From assembly GCA_015698045.1 (NCBI GenBank), contig BLAL01000184.1, positions 186,001 to 250,000 on the forward strand: 64,000 bases of DNA. Direction: 5' to 3'. The position numbers and the translations under genes are program-made. Shown here piece by piece: positions 10,301-20,829 of this stretch (its first letter is position 1; each line of letters starts with the position of its first letter). The notes below the pieces were generated by a model, which saw nothing but the letters and a program-made list of their open reading frames with translations, had not been told where the DNA came from and ran no database searches. Source of the DNA: Rhizophagus clarus. Taxonomy: Eukaryota > Glomeromycota > Glomeromycetes > Glomerales > Glomeraceae.

Positions 10301-11879
10301 TTTGAAATCTCTTAGTGTCCTTCATAAGGATTCCAATGCGTATGAAGAAAGAGGCAAAGGAAGAGGAATACCCGGCTTCCAAATGAAATGGAGCGCCTTA
10401 AATAGACAACCCTCAAGTATTGCTGAAACCGATTTATTGCAGTATGAAGACTTTAGACGTGTTTATTATAAATGGCACTCAAAACTTCTCAAGGCTTTTG
10501 AGCAAGGTCTTCTTGCAATTGAATATATCTCAGTACGAAATACTATAATAGTTCTGAGCGAAATAGTTCAATACTTTCCTGCCATCGAAACTATGGGTAA
10601 GAAAGTCGAGTCATTCGTTAAGAACATAGCAGACAATGAAAAAAGATCTGATATCAAGGTATTAGCCTTGAGTTATTTGGGCAAATTAAAGAGTATGAAA
10701 AAGTCATGGATTCCCTATAAACAATTTCAAACTCCTAAACAACAAACACCTTCAAACAGTTCGAATTCTGTTGCCACTCAAAATGATTCAGTCTTAAAAA
10801 ATGCTACTTCATCTGTACAGCAAAATAAAGCTACTATACAACCAGACCGCCCATCTACTCCACAGCCTTATCGTATCAATTCTCTATCGAATGTTCGAGA
10901 TGATCATCAATCCCCACGTGCGACAGCTAGAACCAATAGCCCAAGGAGACAAATTCATCCGTTACCTGATAAACCAATGGAAATAAGAAATCCAATGGAT
11001 GTTAGAAATCAGCTGCGCGAAAAAGAACGAGAAAAGGAACGTGATAGAGAACGAGAACGTATGAAAGATAAGAAAGTAGATATCCACAATGAACGCGAAA
11101 AAGATAAGATTATCAAGAAAATGGAGCATGAACGCGAAAGAGAAATCAAAAAGTTTGATCATCATGAACGAGAAAAATTGGGAAGAGATGTTCGGGAAAG
11201 AAATAAAATTCCGGAGATGCCTCCTCGTGGTGGAGAAATCGAAAAGAAAGATGTCCGGAAACCAAGTAAAGAAAGACAGCCTGGCGATGAGCGAATGAAA
11301 AGAATGGACCATCATCCACGTGGTAAAGACAGAGAATTAAGAGATCGTGATGAGAGAATGAAAGAAAAAGAAAGAAAAGAACGAGAAGAACGTCGCGAAG
11401 ATAAAGAAAGACGGGAGGAAAAACGTGAAGATAAACGCGATAAAGGAAAGGAGAAGGAACGAGATCGAAGCAGAGAAACAGAAAGGGAACGTGAACGTAA
11501 CCGCGATGAAGACCGAGAGAGGGGTCGCGAAAGAGAAGTAGAACGTGATCGCCATCGCAACGGACGGCGTCACATTGATGACGTGTCAAGAAGGGGACAA
11601 ATGCGTGACGAGCGCGAGCGTCTCCTTGTGCCGGGAAAAAAAAGAGATCGGACCGACCGTGATCGGGATGAAGAACCCGATTCAAAGAAAAGGTTGATCG
11701 AGCGCGAGAGGATTATGGAGCGGATCCAACCCGAAGTTCTTGCCCCTGCATCCCGGCCACCAATAAAAATCAATCGAACAGTGCATCATCTCTCGGATTT
11801 GCTCGTGCCTGATGGTCACTATAATCCGGGAATAAGCAAAAAGCCCGGAGGCGGAGACAAGCGAAGGAGAAATTATTAG
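7323..11879 (+). CDS. THO2: THO complex subunit 2 (Tho2/THOC2)
   Basis: This is an intronless gene of 1518 aa, close to animal THOC2; the first ATG is at 7323. THO2 is the large scaffold of the nuclear THO complex, which couples transcription to mRNP assembly and export within TREX. The body is an alpha-helical repeat with typical blocks such as FMWENDLGNPSCAQLLG, TFTGSWYHRWSDSI, HIHPPHVWNGISPEFYTTFW and a conserved C-terminal region (SVRNTIIVLSEIVQYFPAI). Residues ~1200-1470 form an extreme charged tail of RE, RD and KE repeats, as in other THOC2 proteins. Long open frames on the opposite strand of this tail are shadows of the codon repeats. Lack of introns over 4.5 kb contrasts with the 22-exon CFT1 gene. 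Confidence 0.93.
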   Translation: MEDTFRQAFIQIVQGKKPLSSLDQLFSNSQSLSETDKDIILDTIWYIESTFQDDLNTEYRTKLASIVKYIFSKKIIDIKQFKTRLEVSLLAATGLVDEKIFNRRLVRINTSMLYKQQKYNLLREENEGYAKLICELAQHCDPEYIAETESALNERANSLLEQIKMLIGYFHLDPNRVLDLILDVFVVNVREHHEFFLRLLEISPWRPEPPQIPNGINDDRSFMWENDLGNPSCAQLLGTKYQRYEGDDMIPNVFESLYEVSALLIHRGLVSVGDLHPHIMIDEITEEMEWKNLLEVQHRHELGLACALLSIGDLYHARYYIYQLPHIHPEIAHKVCEILHISIEPIYAPIAPNILGSRKSPTFTGSWYHRWSDSISMFNTIDELILEEGRELLNLVSPFFNDDIILFTKILRLALRHLTISRSTPNIHQVETAWLDIIRSVILPSISMCETNPGVITDFWDVLCHYPYEIRYGIYGEWKSESYNLHPVLRDLKTNIIRKARGIMKRITDDNYRQKGREISKLATGNPAIVYSIALDQVQRYPNMITPVVEACRYLSDFAYDVLSYLMLEILASDKPRIKDDGINMVDWLQNISLFCGQICRKYEPIDLRSILQYVINQLQLDNDVDLCVISQLITNLSGIELSVIPSESDVLLMSGFDTLRKTRLYNINLNKNVRRSSARLSKTIIDTGFLTPLAFYIAQMCQKIPFPVSDENNILSISTSSDLKQLGAKLDTVRNTYVQYMEFLTLNVDMKDHHRMIPDIIELCNKYVVQPEYTFMLLRPKLNYLIKSQYDTTMDVDNDNIIWQPALRDVIEQVQHIHPPHVWNGISPEFYTTFWQLALYDLQFPAQEYQKAISETRGLLKFAEEKKRPQDIKKYTAILNALEDEYRQHPEHISRVRQRLMKEKDHWFSGQFSNRQDIITQFWQYCLFPRLIISADNAVFCAKFIEVMHEIGTANFSTLTLYDRVFADQAQPLTFTCTEAEARNYGRFLQTCLKSLSVLHKDSNAYEERGKGRGIPGFQMKWSALNRQPSSIAETDLLQYEDFRRVYYKWHSKLLKAFEQGLLAIEYISVRNTIIVLSEIVQYFPAIETMGKKVESFVKNIADNEKRSDIKVLALSYLGKLKSMKKSWIPYKQFQTPKQQTPSNSSNSVATQNDSVLKNATSSVQQNKATIQPDRPSTPQPYRINSLSNVRDDHQSPRATARTNSPRRQIHPLPDKPMEIRNPMDVRNQLREKEREKERDRERERMKDKKVDIHNEREKDKIIKKMEHEREREIKKFDHHEREKLGRDVRERNKIPEMPPRGGEIEKKDVRKPSKERQPGDERMKRMDHHPRGKDRELRDRDERMKEKERKEREERREDKERREEKREDKRDKGKEKERDRSRETERERERNRDEDRERGREREVERDRHRNGRRHIDDVSRRGQMRDERERLLVPGKKRDRTDRDRDEEPDSKKRLIERERIMERIQPEVLAPASRPPIKINRTVHHLSDLLVPDGHYNPGISKKPGGGDKRRRNY

Positions 11880-11886
11880 TAAACTA

Positions 11887-11926
<40 letters not shown>

Positions 11927-12125
11927 AAAATGAAATAAAAATAAACAATATTCTTAAATTAATTAGCATATATTCATATTATTTTTAATAATAATAATGT
12001 ACTGTAAATAGCAAATAGAAATAAAAAATTTTAGGGTAGAAACCTTTAATAAAATGTAAATTTATTTTCTGTTAATAACTTGATGATTGAATTATAGTCA
12101 TGTGATAGTCATATGATAGTCGCCG

Positions 12126-12157
<32 letters not shown>

Positions 12158-12493
12158 TCGGATTTAGCAATTAGTCTAATCCTAAATCGTTTTGCCATTT
12201 TTTTTGCTAAATTGTGCTTTAATCATTTATGTGTGAATGATCAACAAAACATTTTCGTAGAATAATCTGACCTGATTCATCAGTATCCAATTAACTTCAT
12301 AATTTTCCAGAGCAAAAAATTTTGACCTCTCACGCCACTTTTTTACATCCAATTATTTTATTAGTCAAAAATTTATATATTTATTTTAAATTTTTCTGAT
12401 ATTTTCGTTAACCATTTTTAAATATTCTTCTATATAAATTTTCGTTAAACCACTTTTAAATATTTTTATATCACTCCATCTTGAAGTAATAAA
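11880..12493. other. Intergenic with homopolymer and (TA)n tracts
   Basis: A T12 run is followed by an A-tract of ~24 bases (11901-11924), and a (TA)12 microsatellite lies at 12128-12150. AATAAA-type signals just after the THO2 stop mark its 3' end. The remainder is AT-rich promoter sequence for the SREBP-like gene. No gene seen. Confidence 0.6.
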
Positions 12494-15400
12494 ATGTACG
12501 AAACAGAGCCTTTGCTTGATGGAGAGCAAGCAGAACTCCAAGATTTAGATTTGTTTACGTTTTTTGATAATTTTGCTGCAATTGATAATAATTCAAATAC
12601 AACACAACCACCTTCTGCTACGTTATCGGAATTTGAAGCACAAATACAAGCAATTTTTTCTGGAAATAACGATTATAGTAATTCTGGTCAAAATCAAAAT
12701 TTTTCTAATAATGTAGAAGATTTTAACAATTTTCAATATTCGGTACCTACTCCACCCGATAATGCTTTATTTAGTTCTCCTGATATATTAGCTTCTTTAA
12801 GTTCCCCCGATTCTTTTTTGAATTCTCCAAATTCTAATAGTTTATCACCACAATTTAATAATTTACAAGATTTTATTGTATCATCAAACGATGTTATAAT
12901 GAAAGATTCTAATCAATATTCTATGGAAGAATCTCTTTTTGATCAATTAGTTTCTCCAGTTTCTCCTCAACAAGTTGATAGAAAACGTGTTAATTCAGCT
13001 TTTGACCGCGATTCTGTTTCACCTGATAAGTCGTTAAAGAAAAAACGCAAAGGTCTAAATGGTAGTATCAGCAAATCTACGAAAAGACCCTCCATTGGAT
13101 TAAAATCTTCTGGGTCTCCTGAAGTCACTTTGGGAGAGCAATTAATTAAAGATGAACCAACTTTGGTTTCTAATATGATGTGTAACGACGGTACCACTCA
13201 AAGTATTATAGTTCCTAGTTCTCCCGTTGTTCCTTCGGAGTTACCTTCAAATTTTACTACAAGGGGTGCTATGTTATCATTTAACCAAGGTTCTTGGAAC
13301 CAAACTATCAATCCTTCCGCAACAAATTTTGTTCCTGAGGGAATCACGGAAGCTTCCTCTCAATTTACAAATATGCCTTTACTTGTTCGCGACGGCTCTT
13401 CTACTGCCAAAATACCAATAAATCGTCTCAAATCTACGATCACGAATACACAACCTCAACAAAATATTCAATCACAACCGAATAAGCAACAAAAGAAGGT
13501 TGCCCATAATGCTATTGAACGTCGTTATAGAAATAATATTAATGATCGTATTAATGACCTTAAAAATGTTGTCCCAGCGCTTTGTCATCTCAAAAGTAAG
13601 GATAGCAAAGATGATGAGGAGGTCGACGAAGTTGATGGAATACCCGCCGCTACAAAATTGAATAAAGCGACAATTCTTAGGAAAGCAACTGAATATATCA
13701 CTTACTTGAAAACTAATAATCAGAAAGTTAAACGTGAAAATGAAGCTTTGATGAAATTAATTGAAGCTTTACCTGGTGGTATTGATTTATATAATATTTA
13801 CATGGCTGAATGTAATGAACCTGATATTCATACACCTCCCAAGTCGGTTGAATGTTCTCCGGGTTCATCTCCTCCTTGTTCACCAAAACTGGATTATGAC
13901 ACACCACCAACTCCACCAGTTGGTTCAAGAGCTTTAATGGCTTTATTCATGTGTATGACTTTCTTTACATCACCATCAAGTAATATTACACAATCTCATC
14001 TTACTGATCATCACCACGAAGGTCGTGTATTGACTAGTTCATCTACACCTATTATCGAGAAAAATTCATTAGATGTTAATGATGGTGTACTTACCATTGA
14101 TCTTTGGTATTTGGCAAGAATGTTTACTTTCCTTATATGTTTAACTTACATTCTTCGACCCTCATTATTTTCATTTCAATCACGTCGTTCACGCAAATCA
14201 AATTCAATCATCATATCTGCAGTGAACTATAAAACTAAAGATGCTAAGGGACTTTATCTATCTCTTTCAAGTCTTGCAAATGGATTACCTGCTAATATAT
14301 TTGAGACTATTATTGGAATCATTTCAGAATTCATTAAATTTTCTTTAAGGAGACTCTTGGGATGGGATGTTATGTCTGGTTACACGCATGCAGATCATGA
14401 AGAAAGATCTGTTGAAGTAGCGTTATGGGGAAGAATAGGCGAAGTTGAATTATGCGGTGGTAATGAAAAAGTTTCACGTCTATCGATTCTTTACACCTGT
14501 TTACGTACCATTAATCTATTGGAAAGTTCGTATATGACAAGGAAACATATATCTCTTAGTTCTTCACGTATTTATGCAAATGCAGCAATACAAAGTTATA
14601 TCGGACTTTCAAGTTTTCCATTCCTTGCAGGAAGAGTTGTTGCACACTTTTATAAATTGGCAAACAAAGAAAAAGTACTCGAAAGTGGTACAGGAGAAAA
14701 ATGGCTTGAAATAGCATTAAACTGTGATCAAAGGAGCGAAATGTGGAAACAAATTGTTAATAGAATCCGTGATTCTATTTTTGAAAAATCGCACAATGAA
14801 TTAATGAAAGAAATTACGATTCCTTTAACACTCGTGGCTGACGTACAAGCATTGAATTATCTTAAACAAGCTTTTTATAATTTTATTACCACGAAACATG
14901 GTGGTAAAAAGAAATCATCATCATCTAAAATTAAACAGTCATTTTCTTTTATTGAATTAGTAAGAGATACCACACCTAATTCATTCACACATTGGTATGC
15001 ACTAGTTGGATGTTGTATTGAGGCATTTCATTTAGGACATAATAAGCTTGGAGAAAATCTTGTTAATAGACTTAAAGATTATCCAAGATTTAAATCAAAT
15101 GAGAATACTAATGATAAACAAATTATTGCTATGGGTTTACTTTCTTATGCATTATTAATGCAAGGTAAGCTCGAAGCTTCATTGAGATGTGCTAATAAAG
15201 CTAGTATTGCCTTAACACAAAGAAAAGAACAAAGAAATGGCGATGATAGTTCACTTGAAGAATTAAATAATTATTCTTTGGAAATCGAACAAGATATACA
15301 TTATTTAACAGAATTTTGTGTTGGATGGATTGTATTAGAAGCAAAAAGTTTAGGATGGAAAATTGTTGAAGGATTATCGTCTTCAATGAATGTTCGAAAT

Positions 15401-15823
15401 AATAATACCTTGAATGACACTACGAAACAATCTACGGAAAATGAAAATGAAGATGAAAATAAAACAACTTCCACTACAACGAAGACTAGCACCACATCCA
15501 CTACTACGTCCGCATTGAATAATAAACTACCTAATATGTTAGATAGTGAAAGATTACAAAGTGCAATAACACTTTGGTCAAGATATTTAAGAAGATTATC
15601 AAAGAATTTGGTATTTGAAGATATAACGAAGGTTCGTTATATATTTATAAAGAAATTGGTTGTGCTTGAAAGTATTGTGGGAGGTGACTATGAGAATAAT
15701 GATGATAAAGAAAATGGAGAAGATAATAATACTCAACAACATAATGGTAATGAAGGTACACCCCCATTAAGTGAAAGTGAAATTAGAGCTACTAAAGCGT
15801 GGAGTATATTAAAAGGAATGTAA
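12494..15823 (+). CDS. SRE1: SREBP-type membrane-bound bHLH transcription factor
   Basis: This is an intronless gene of 1109 aa. An acidic, Asn/Ser/Pro-rich N-terminal activation region leads into a bHLH-zip domain at about residues 334-415: HNAIERRYRNNINDRINDL carries the Tyr (ERRYR) that distinguishes SREBPs and allows both E-box and sterol-element binding. The loop is long and acidic (KDSKDDEEVDEVD). Two hydrophobic segments follow (residues ~478-493 and ~538-556), separated by a polar loop, matching the hairpin anchor of SREBPs. The long C-terminal part fits the fungal Sre1 regulatory region. Known family role: proteolytic release from the ER when sterol or oxygen is low, activating lipid genes. 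No SCAP or protease gene is in the window. Confidence 0.9.
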   Translation: MYETEPLLDGEQAELQDLDLFTFFDNFAAIDNNSNTTQPPSATLSEFEAQIQAIFSGNNDYSNSGQNQNFSNNVEDFNNFQYSVPTPPDNALFSSPDILASLSSPDSFLNSPNSNSLSPQFNNLQDFIVSSNDVIMKDSNQYSMEESLFDQLVSPVSPQQVDRKRVNSAFDRDSVSPDKSLKKKRKGLNGSISKSTKRPSIGLKSSGSPEVTLGEQLIKDEPTLVSNMMCNDGTTQSIIVPSSPVVPSELPSNFTTRGAMLSFNQGSWNQTINPSATNFVPEGITEASSQFTNMPLLVRDGSSTAKIPINRLKSTITNTQPQQNIQSQPNKQQKKVAHNAIERRYRNNINDRINDLKNVVPALCHLKSKDSKDDEEVDEVDGIPAATKLNKATILRKATEYITYLKTNNQKVKRENEALMKLIEALPGGIDLYNIYMAECNEPDIHTPPKSVECSPGSSPPCSPKLDYDTPPTPPVGSRALMALFMCMTFFTSPSSNITQSHLTDHHHEGRVLTSSSTPIIEKNSLDVNDGVLTIDLWYLARMFTFLICLTYILRPSLFSFQSRRSRKSNSIIISAVNYKTKDAKGLYLSLSSLANGLPANIFETIIGIISEFIKFSLRRLLGWDVMSGYTHADHEERSVEVALWGRIGEVELCGGNEKVSRLSILYTCLRTINLLESSYMTRKHISLSSSRIYANAAIQSYIGLSSFPFLAGRVVAHFYKLANKEKVLESGTGEKWLEIALNCDQRSEMWKQIVNRIRDSIFEKSHNELMKEITIPLTLVADVQALNYLKQAFYNFITTKHGGKKKSSSSKIKQSFSFIELVRDTTPNSFTHWYALVGCCIEAFHLGHNKLGENLVNRLKDYPRFKSNENTNDKQIIAMGLLSYALLMQGKLEASLRCANKASIALTQRKEQRNGDDSSLEELNNYSLEIEQDIHYLTEFCVGWIVLEAKSLGWKIVEGLSSSMNVRNNNTLNDTTKQSTENENEDENKTTSTTTKTSTTSTTTSALNNKLPNMLDSERLQSAITLWSRYLRRLSKNLVFEDITKVRYIFIKKLVVLESIVGGDYENNDDKENGEDNNTQQHNGNEGTPPLSESEIRATKAWSILKGM

Positions 15824-15917
15824 AGGAAAAAAAATATTTACTTAGTTTCATTTTGCGCTAAATTTTTTTTATTTCCTTATATGTTGTATAATATTCTCTT
15901 TTTCTTTAATATATACA

Positions 15918-15949
<32 letters not shown>

Positions 15950-17547
15950 GTTCTCTGTTTCTTCGTTAGATTTCTCTGATAAATAAACTTTCTAATCGCA
16001 TTAACTCAAAAGCTTGCATATTTCATCATTCTTATTAATAATTAATAAATTATATGAATTGTTTCTCATGATTTATACAAAAGGTAAATTTGTGTTAATC
16101 CATACAACTTCGTCTACTACATTATCTCGACTCGCTCAAATTGATCTAATTGGTGATTGAGATAAAATAATCACTACTAATTAAAAATAGTATAAATCGT
16201 GTCCAAGCATTCTCAGTTATTTCACTCCATTAATCTGTAATAAGCAACAAAGTTTATGCATTATCAAAATACCTGTCTTAGTTAATGATTATTAAACTTT
16301 ACAATCTATAACCAAATTATGGACACAGTCATTGTACACAATTTTTTATATATTATAAAAATATTATTGTTGTATTTGTTTATCCGTAACATTAATTTAA
16401 ATATTATAGTAGGATCAATAATTTTGAAAACCCTTAAAATAAAGAACCTGATATTCTTTGTGAATATACATTATATATAATTATATATTTAATAAGTAAC
16501 AACGTTAATACTATCAATTATAAAACTATTATATAAAAAATGTAAGTAATATAAAAAAATAAAATAATCTCAATTATAATTTAATATAATAATATCTTAC
16601 CATTTAGGAAATAATAATATATTAAACAATTATAACTTTAAATTAGTTTAATTTTATAATTCTGTAAGAAATTTTTATAATTACAAATTTTAACGCATAA
16701 TTAAAATCTTTTATTAATCAGATATATCAAATATAGTAATTAGATATTTGTTGTTTATTATAATTATCTGAGATTAATTTATTAAAGTAGTCAATATAAT
16801 GCGAAAACATATAATTCACGTGATTTTTGTTTATCATTTTCGTTACTCAATCTTTTTTTTTTTTATTCAGCCCATCGGAATTCGGAAGTCAACGGCTTTT
16901 TTTTTTGAAATTTCGGTAAGATGAGTCATAGTTTATTTTCGGCTAATAATCAACCTTATAACAAAAAGGAAACTGTGAACGGAATGCTCATTAATTTTCT
17001 CTGACTTTTCGGAATAATGGCGCATTTGATAGGATGTGATTATTAAGGAGGGAAAGTTTAGGGTCGATCCAATATGTCTTGCGATTTTTTATAACATCTG
17101 GGAAAAAAAAAGATGCACATATAGGAGTAAATGATTTTATTGAACTGCGGATATTTCTCGTTTATTGATATTTTAGGTGATGAATTTATTGCAGATTTTT
17201 TATATTATGCGAACTTTGAAGTGTGGGTCTGTGGAATTATGTAATGTTTGGCAAAAACGCCATCCATGAAAAAAAAAAAAAAAAAAAATAATAATCAATA
17301 ACGCAAAGATCTGCCCTACCATACAATTCTGTTTCGATTATCTAGTAATATAAAATTTTTCGAAAGAAAATAGATTGTTTTCATGATTGTGATTGTTTGT
17401 GTGCATCACTGTGACAAATTAAATATAGTTAATAAAAATAGAACTTAAATATTATCCCTTGCAAAAAATTGAACCATATTTTTAATATTTTTTTTCGCAT
17501 TTTTGACCAAAACATTCCTTGCTAGTATATCGTCCGTTGCTGCCAGC
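15824..17547. other. 1.7 kb AT-rich intergenic region
   Basis: No coding frame of note. It contains the SRE1 3' UTR with a (TA)n/T-run near 15912-15949, several A-runs (17273-17288) and a CACGTG E-box at 16817-16822. The last few hundred bases are presumably the promoter of the CBS-PB1 gene. No tRNA, snRNA or transposon was recognised. Confidence 0.5.
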
Positions 17548-19956
17548 ATGTCTGCTCAAAACTTTAGACCTAGAAAAACTTCTTCACCTAGTTACCCTAC
17601 ACCAGCTCAAAGCCATTCCGGTTCTTCTGAGGTTGGTTCTCCTTCGGATGGTATAGCTCGTCAAAGAATGTCAAAGAAGGATGAGGTAATGACCCCATCA
17701 CTGTCGCAGTGCAATGGACATGAGAAGGCCAAACCCATCCTGTATATAGTTTGTTGCCTTACTCATACTTACTCTTTTTTTAACAATTTACTACTAGGCG
17801 ATTCGAAAGAAAGTTGAACATGAACTGAACAAGAAAAATCGAACAAAAAGTACATCGTTAAATAACCGCGGGAAGCCACAACGACAAGTTCAGGGTGCTA
17901 AAGGGACTGTTGCATCACTTAATCCATCACAAGCGTTAACCGTTAGAGAAAGCGCGTTGGTTGTGGAAGCGTCACAGCTTATGGCAGCTAAGCGTGCTGA
18001 CTGTGTACTTGTTATAGATAGTGATGAACATTTATCCGGTATTTTTACTGCTAAAGATTTGGCTTTCCGAGTAGTTGGGGATGGTTTAGACGCAAGAACT
18101 ACAACTGTAGCAACGATTATGACGAGGAATCCGATGTGCGTAAAGAATGATACTTCGGCCACAGATGCTCTCAATACAATGGTTGCACGCGGTTTTCGTC
18201 ATCTTGTACGTATATACTTCATTTAATTTTTTCCGATGATAACTGATCAAATCCGAAATTAATATAAATCGTTTTTAATAGCCCGTATGTAATGAGGAAG
18301 GTGACGTTGTAGGATTACTCGACATTACTAAATGTCTTTATGAAGCATTAGACAAAATGGAGCGAGCATACGGTTCATCCAAGAAATTATATGATGCTCT
18401 TGAAGGTGTTGAAAGGGAATGGTCAACAAATCAACCTACACAGATCCTTCAATACATGGAAATGCTGCGTGAAAAGATGGCTTGTCCGGATCTATCGTCC
18501 GTTTTGGATGGTTCAATGCCAGCCGAAGTCGGTGTTAAAACATCTGTAAGAGACGCTGCTAGATTAATGAGAGAGTATCGAACGACAGCGGTATTGGTCA
18601 TGGAGCATCATTCGATTGCTGGTATTTTTACCAGTAAAGATATTGTGTTGAGAGTTATAGCAGCTGGCTTAGATCCTTCAACATGTAGTGTGATCAGAGT
18701 TATGACACCACACCCTGATACCGCACCTCCGCAGACAAGTATTTTAGATGCATTGAAGAAGATGTACGGTAAATATTGATCAATAAATCTTTTTTTTTTT
18801 TTTTTCTTTTTTTTCTCCTTTTTATCACATGAATGCGGACTGTTCTCCTGTTTTAAAACAGGTTTGCACCTTGTAAAGACATAACAGCATTACTTGTCAT
18901 CCTGCAGGAGAATATTAAATTCCGATTAAATCATAATATTATAATGAATTAAACAATTATCTATTCATTTTGCTTTATGACTTGATCAAACAAATATATA
19001 ATTATCAAAAAACGAGTATTTTACAATTGCTTATAAAATTTTTGTAACTTCATTCATATAGATGGCCACTATTTAAATTTACCAGTTGTCGATGGTGGCA
19101 GCATTTTAGGGATGGTTGATGTATTGAAATTGACATATGCAACAATGGAACAGGTTAATATTCGTTTTTATATTTAATCATCCCTTAATATATTATTTAT
19201 ATGTGGTCTAAATTTCTTAAATAGATGTATTCCATGCAAAATCAAGAAAATGGTAATGATGGAGGTGGTCCAATGTGGAATAAATTTTGGAATTCTTTTG
19301 CTAATGATGGGGATAATGAATCTACGGTATCAGATTCGATTGCTCCATCTCAAAGTGTTTCGAACATCCCACCACCATCACCAAATTCAAGGGCACGTGG
19401 AAGCGGTAATATCTCCCCAATTCCTGAAATTCACCCAAGTGAATCGGCTTCAGCACTTGACGATGGATCTATGGCGTCATTTCCACGAGGTCACGATGAA
19501 AACTTCTTTACCTTTAAATTCAAAGCACCCAACGGCAAATCACATCGTTTCACCGTTGACTATACAAGTTTTGAGCATATTCGAGCTACAGTGGCTTCCA
19601 AACTTCCTTCCAGTATCCGAGATTTCACAATCTCTTATGTAGATGAAGACGATGATCATGTTTCAATGTCGAATGATGATGATGTTGTTGATGCCGTAAG
19701 GATCGCACAGCGGCAGGGTATGAGTCGTGTTATTTTACATATTCAAGAAATTGAAAAGAAATCATCAAGATATGATTATGAGGACGATGATGAGGATTAT
19801 GATGATTTCATCGATAAGAAAAGACGTAGAAGACGCAGCGGCAAGCACGCACCCGATTATAGTTTACCTATTCCACATGATTTATTGTTACCTGGAGCTG
19901 TTCTTACACTTGCAGTAGCTATTATAGGAGTGTTTGCACTATCTCGATCCAAATAA
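17548..19956 (+). CDS. CBS-domain and PB1-domain protein with C-terminal membrane anchor
   Basis: Five in-phase exons, 17548-17685, 17798-18205, 18282-18768, 19062-19153 and 19225-19956, give 618 aa. Two tandem CBS pairs are visible, each with the signature GIFTAKDLAFRV or GIFTSKDIVLRV followed by a TIMTRNP/VMTPHP element. A PB1-like domain follows (FFTFKFKAPNGKSHRF to RVILHIQE), then a very acidic/basic linker and one hydrophobic segment at the extreme C-terminus (LLLPGAVLTLAVAIIGVFAL), which predicts a tail anchor. The same order is known in fungal CBS/PB1 proteins such as fission yeast Mug70. CBS modules usually sense adenosine nucleotides; the cellular role here is unknown. The start is the ATG at 17548; the upstream TTG in frame is not used. 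Confidence 0.88.
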
Positions 19957-20829
19957 TTGATCTTGTTACTCATACTTGCAATGCTTATTGTGTTGTGTTA
20001 TAGTTAGTGTGTAATTTACTAGACGGATTGATGATTTGGAGATCAGTAAGTGCCGCCGCTTATAAGAAATGAATATGTGAAGTGTTTATTTCCTTCCATA
20101 TAAATTTTAAGCATTGCATTTGTAGGTATGAATTCATGCATTCTTTAAGAATGCGGGTTTATTTGCTAATATTAATTGAACACTCAGTGAGGTTTAAAGA
20201 CATTTTAAAAAGTTTCTAATGACTTTATATATATATCTCTATATATATTAATTTACTTATTTGTTATACTGGCAAATAGAAATTTTTGCAATCTCATCTC
20301 TTTTATTTGCTTCTTAGCATGCATTTTTCTTAGTTACATTAAGTCACTTCAAAATAGAATCATGGTGTTTTTCACAATTTTTAATTATTCCTTTGCAAAC
20401 ATCTTATTAATTTCCCTCTATTCTAAGTCATACAATACTTATTTTTGCCTTTTCTTGTGTAAATTTTTGTTTCACTTTTTTGCAATTTCTAGTTTTTGAA
20501 TATTTAAAAAGTTGGTATTTAATTTAAAAACAAAAAAACACATCTTTTTTGATCATTATTTACAGCAACAGTAATATTTAGTTATTATACGTAAAACATA
20601 CCCCCACTCTTTTTTTAATCATTTAAATTAATTTTAGTTTATATTGTGATTTTTTTATAATTTTAATTTAAAGGTGGTGAAAATCAAAATATTTTAAAAA
20701 AATTTTATTTTAATGTGATAATTCTATCAACATGACTGTAAATAAAATACAGTATATATAAAATAAAATGCAAATAAATTGATCATAAAAAAATATTAAT
20801 AAATAAGTAGCGAAAAGAATCTTTTCGTA
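19957..20829. other. Convergent intergenic region
   Basis: 870 bp between two converging genes holds both 3' UTRs. It is T-rich with several AATAAA-like hexamers near 20740-20810. No gene or repeat was recognised. Confidence 0.5.

Noticed and set aside
10962..11773. Five open frames on the minus strand (60-179 codons) opposite the THO2 C-terminal tail
   Set aside because: They mirror the RE/KE/RD codon repeats of THO2, giving Ser/Phe/Leu-rich shadows with no domain or splice support.
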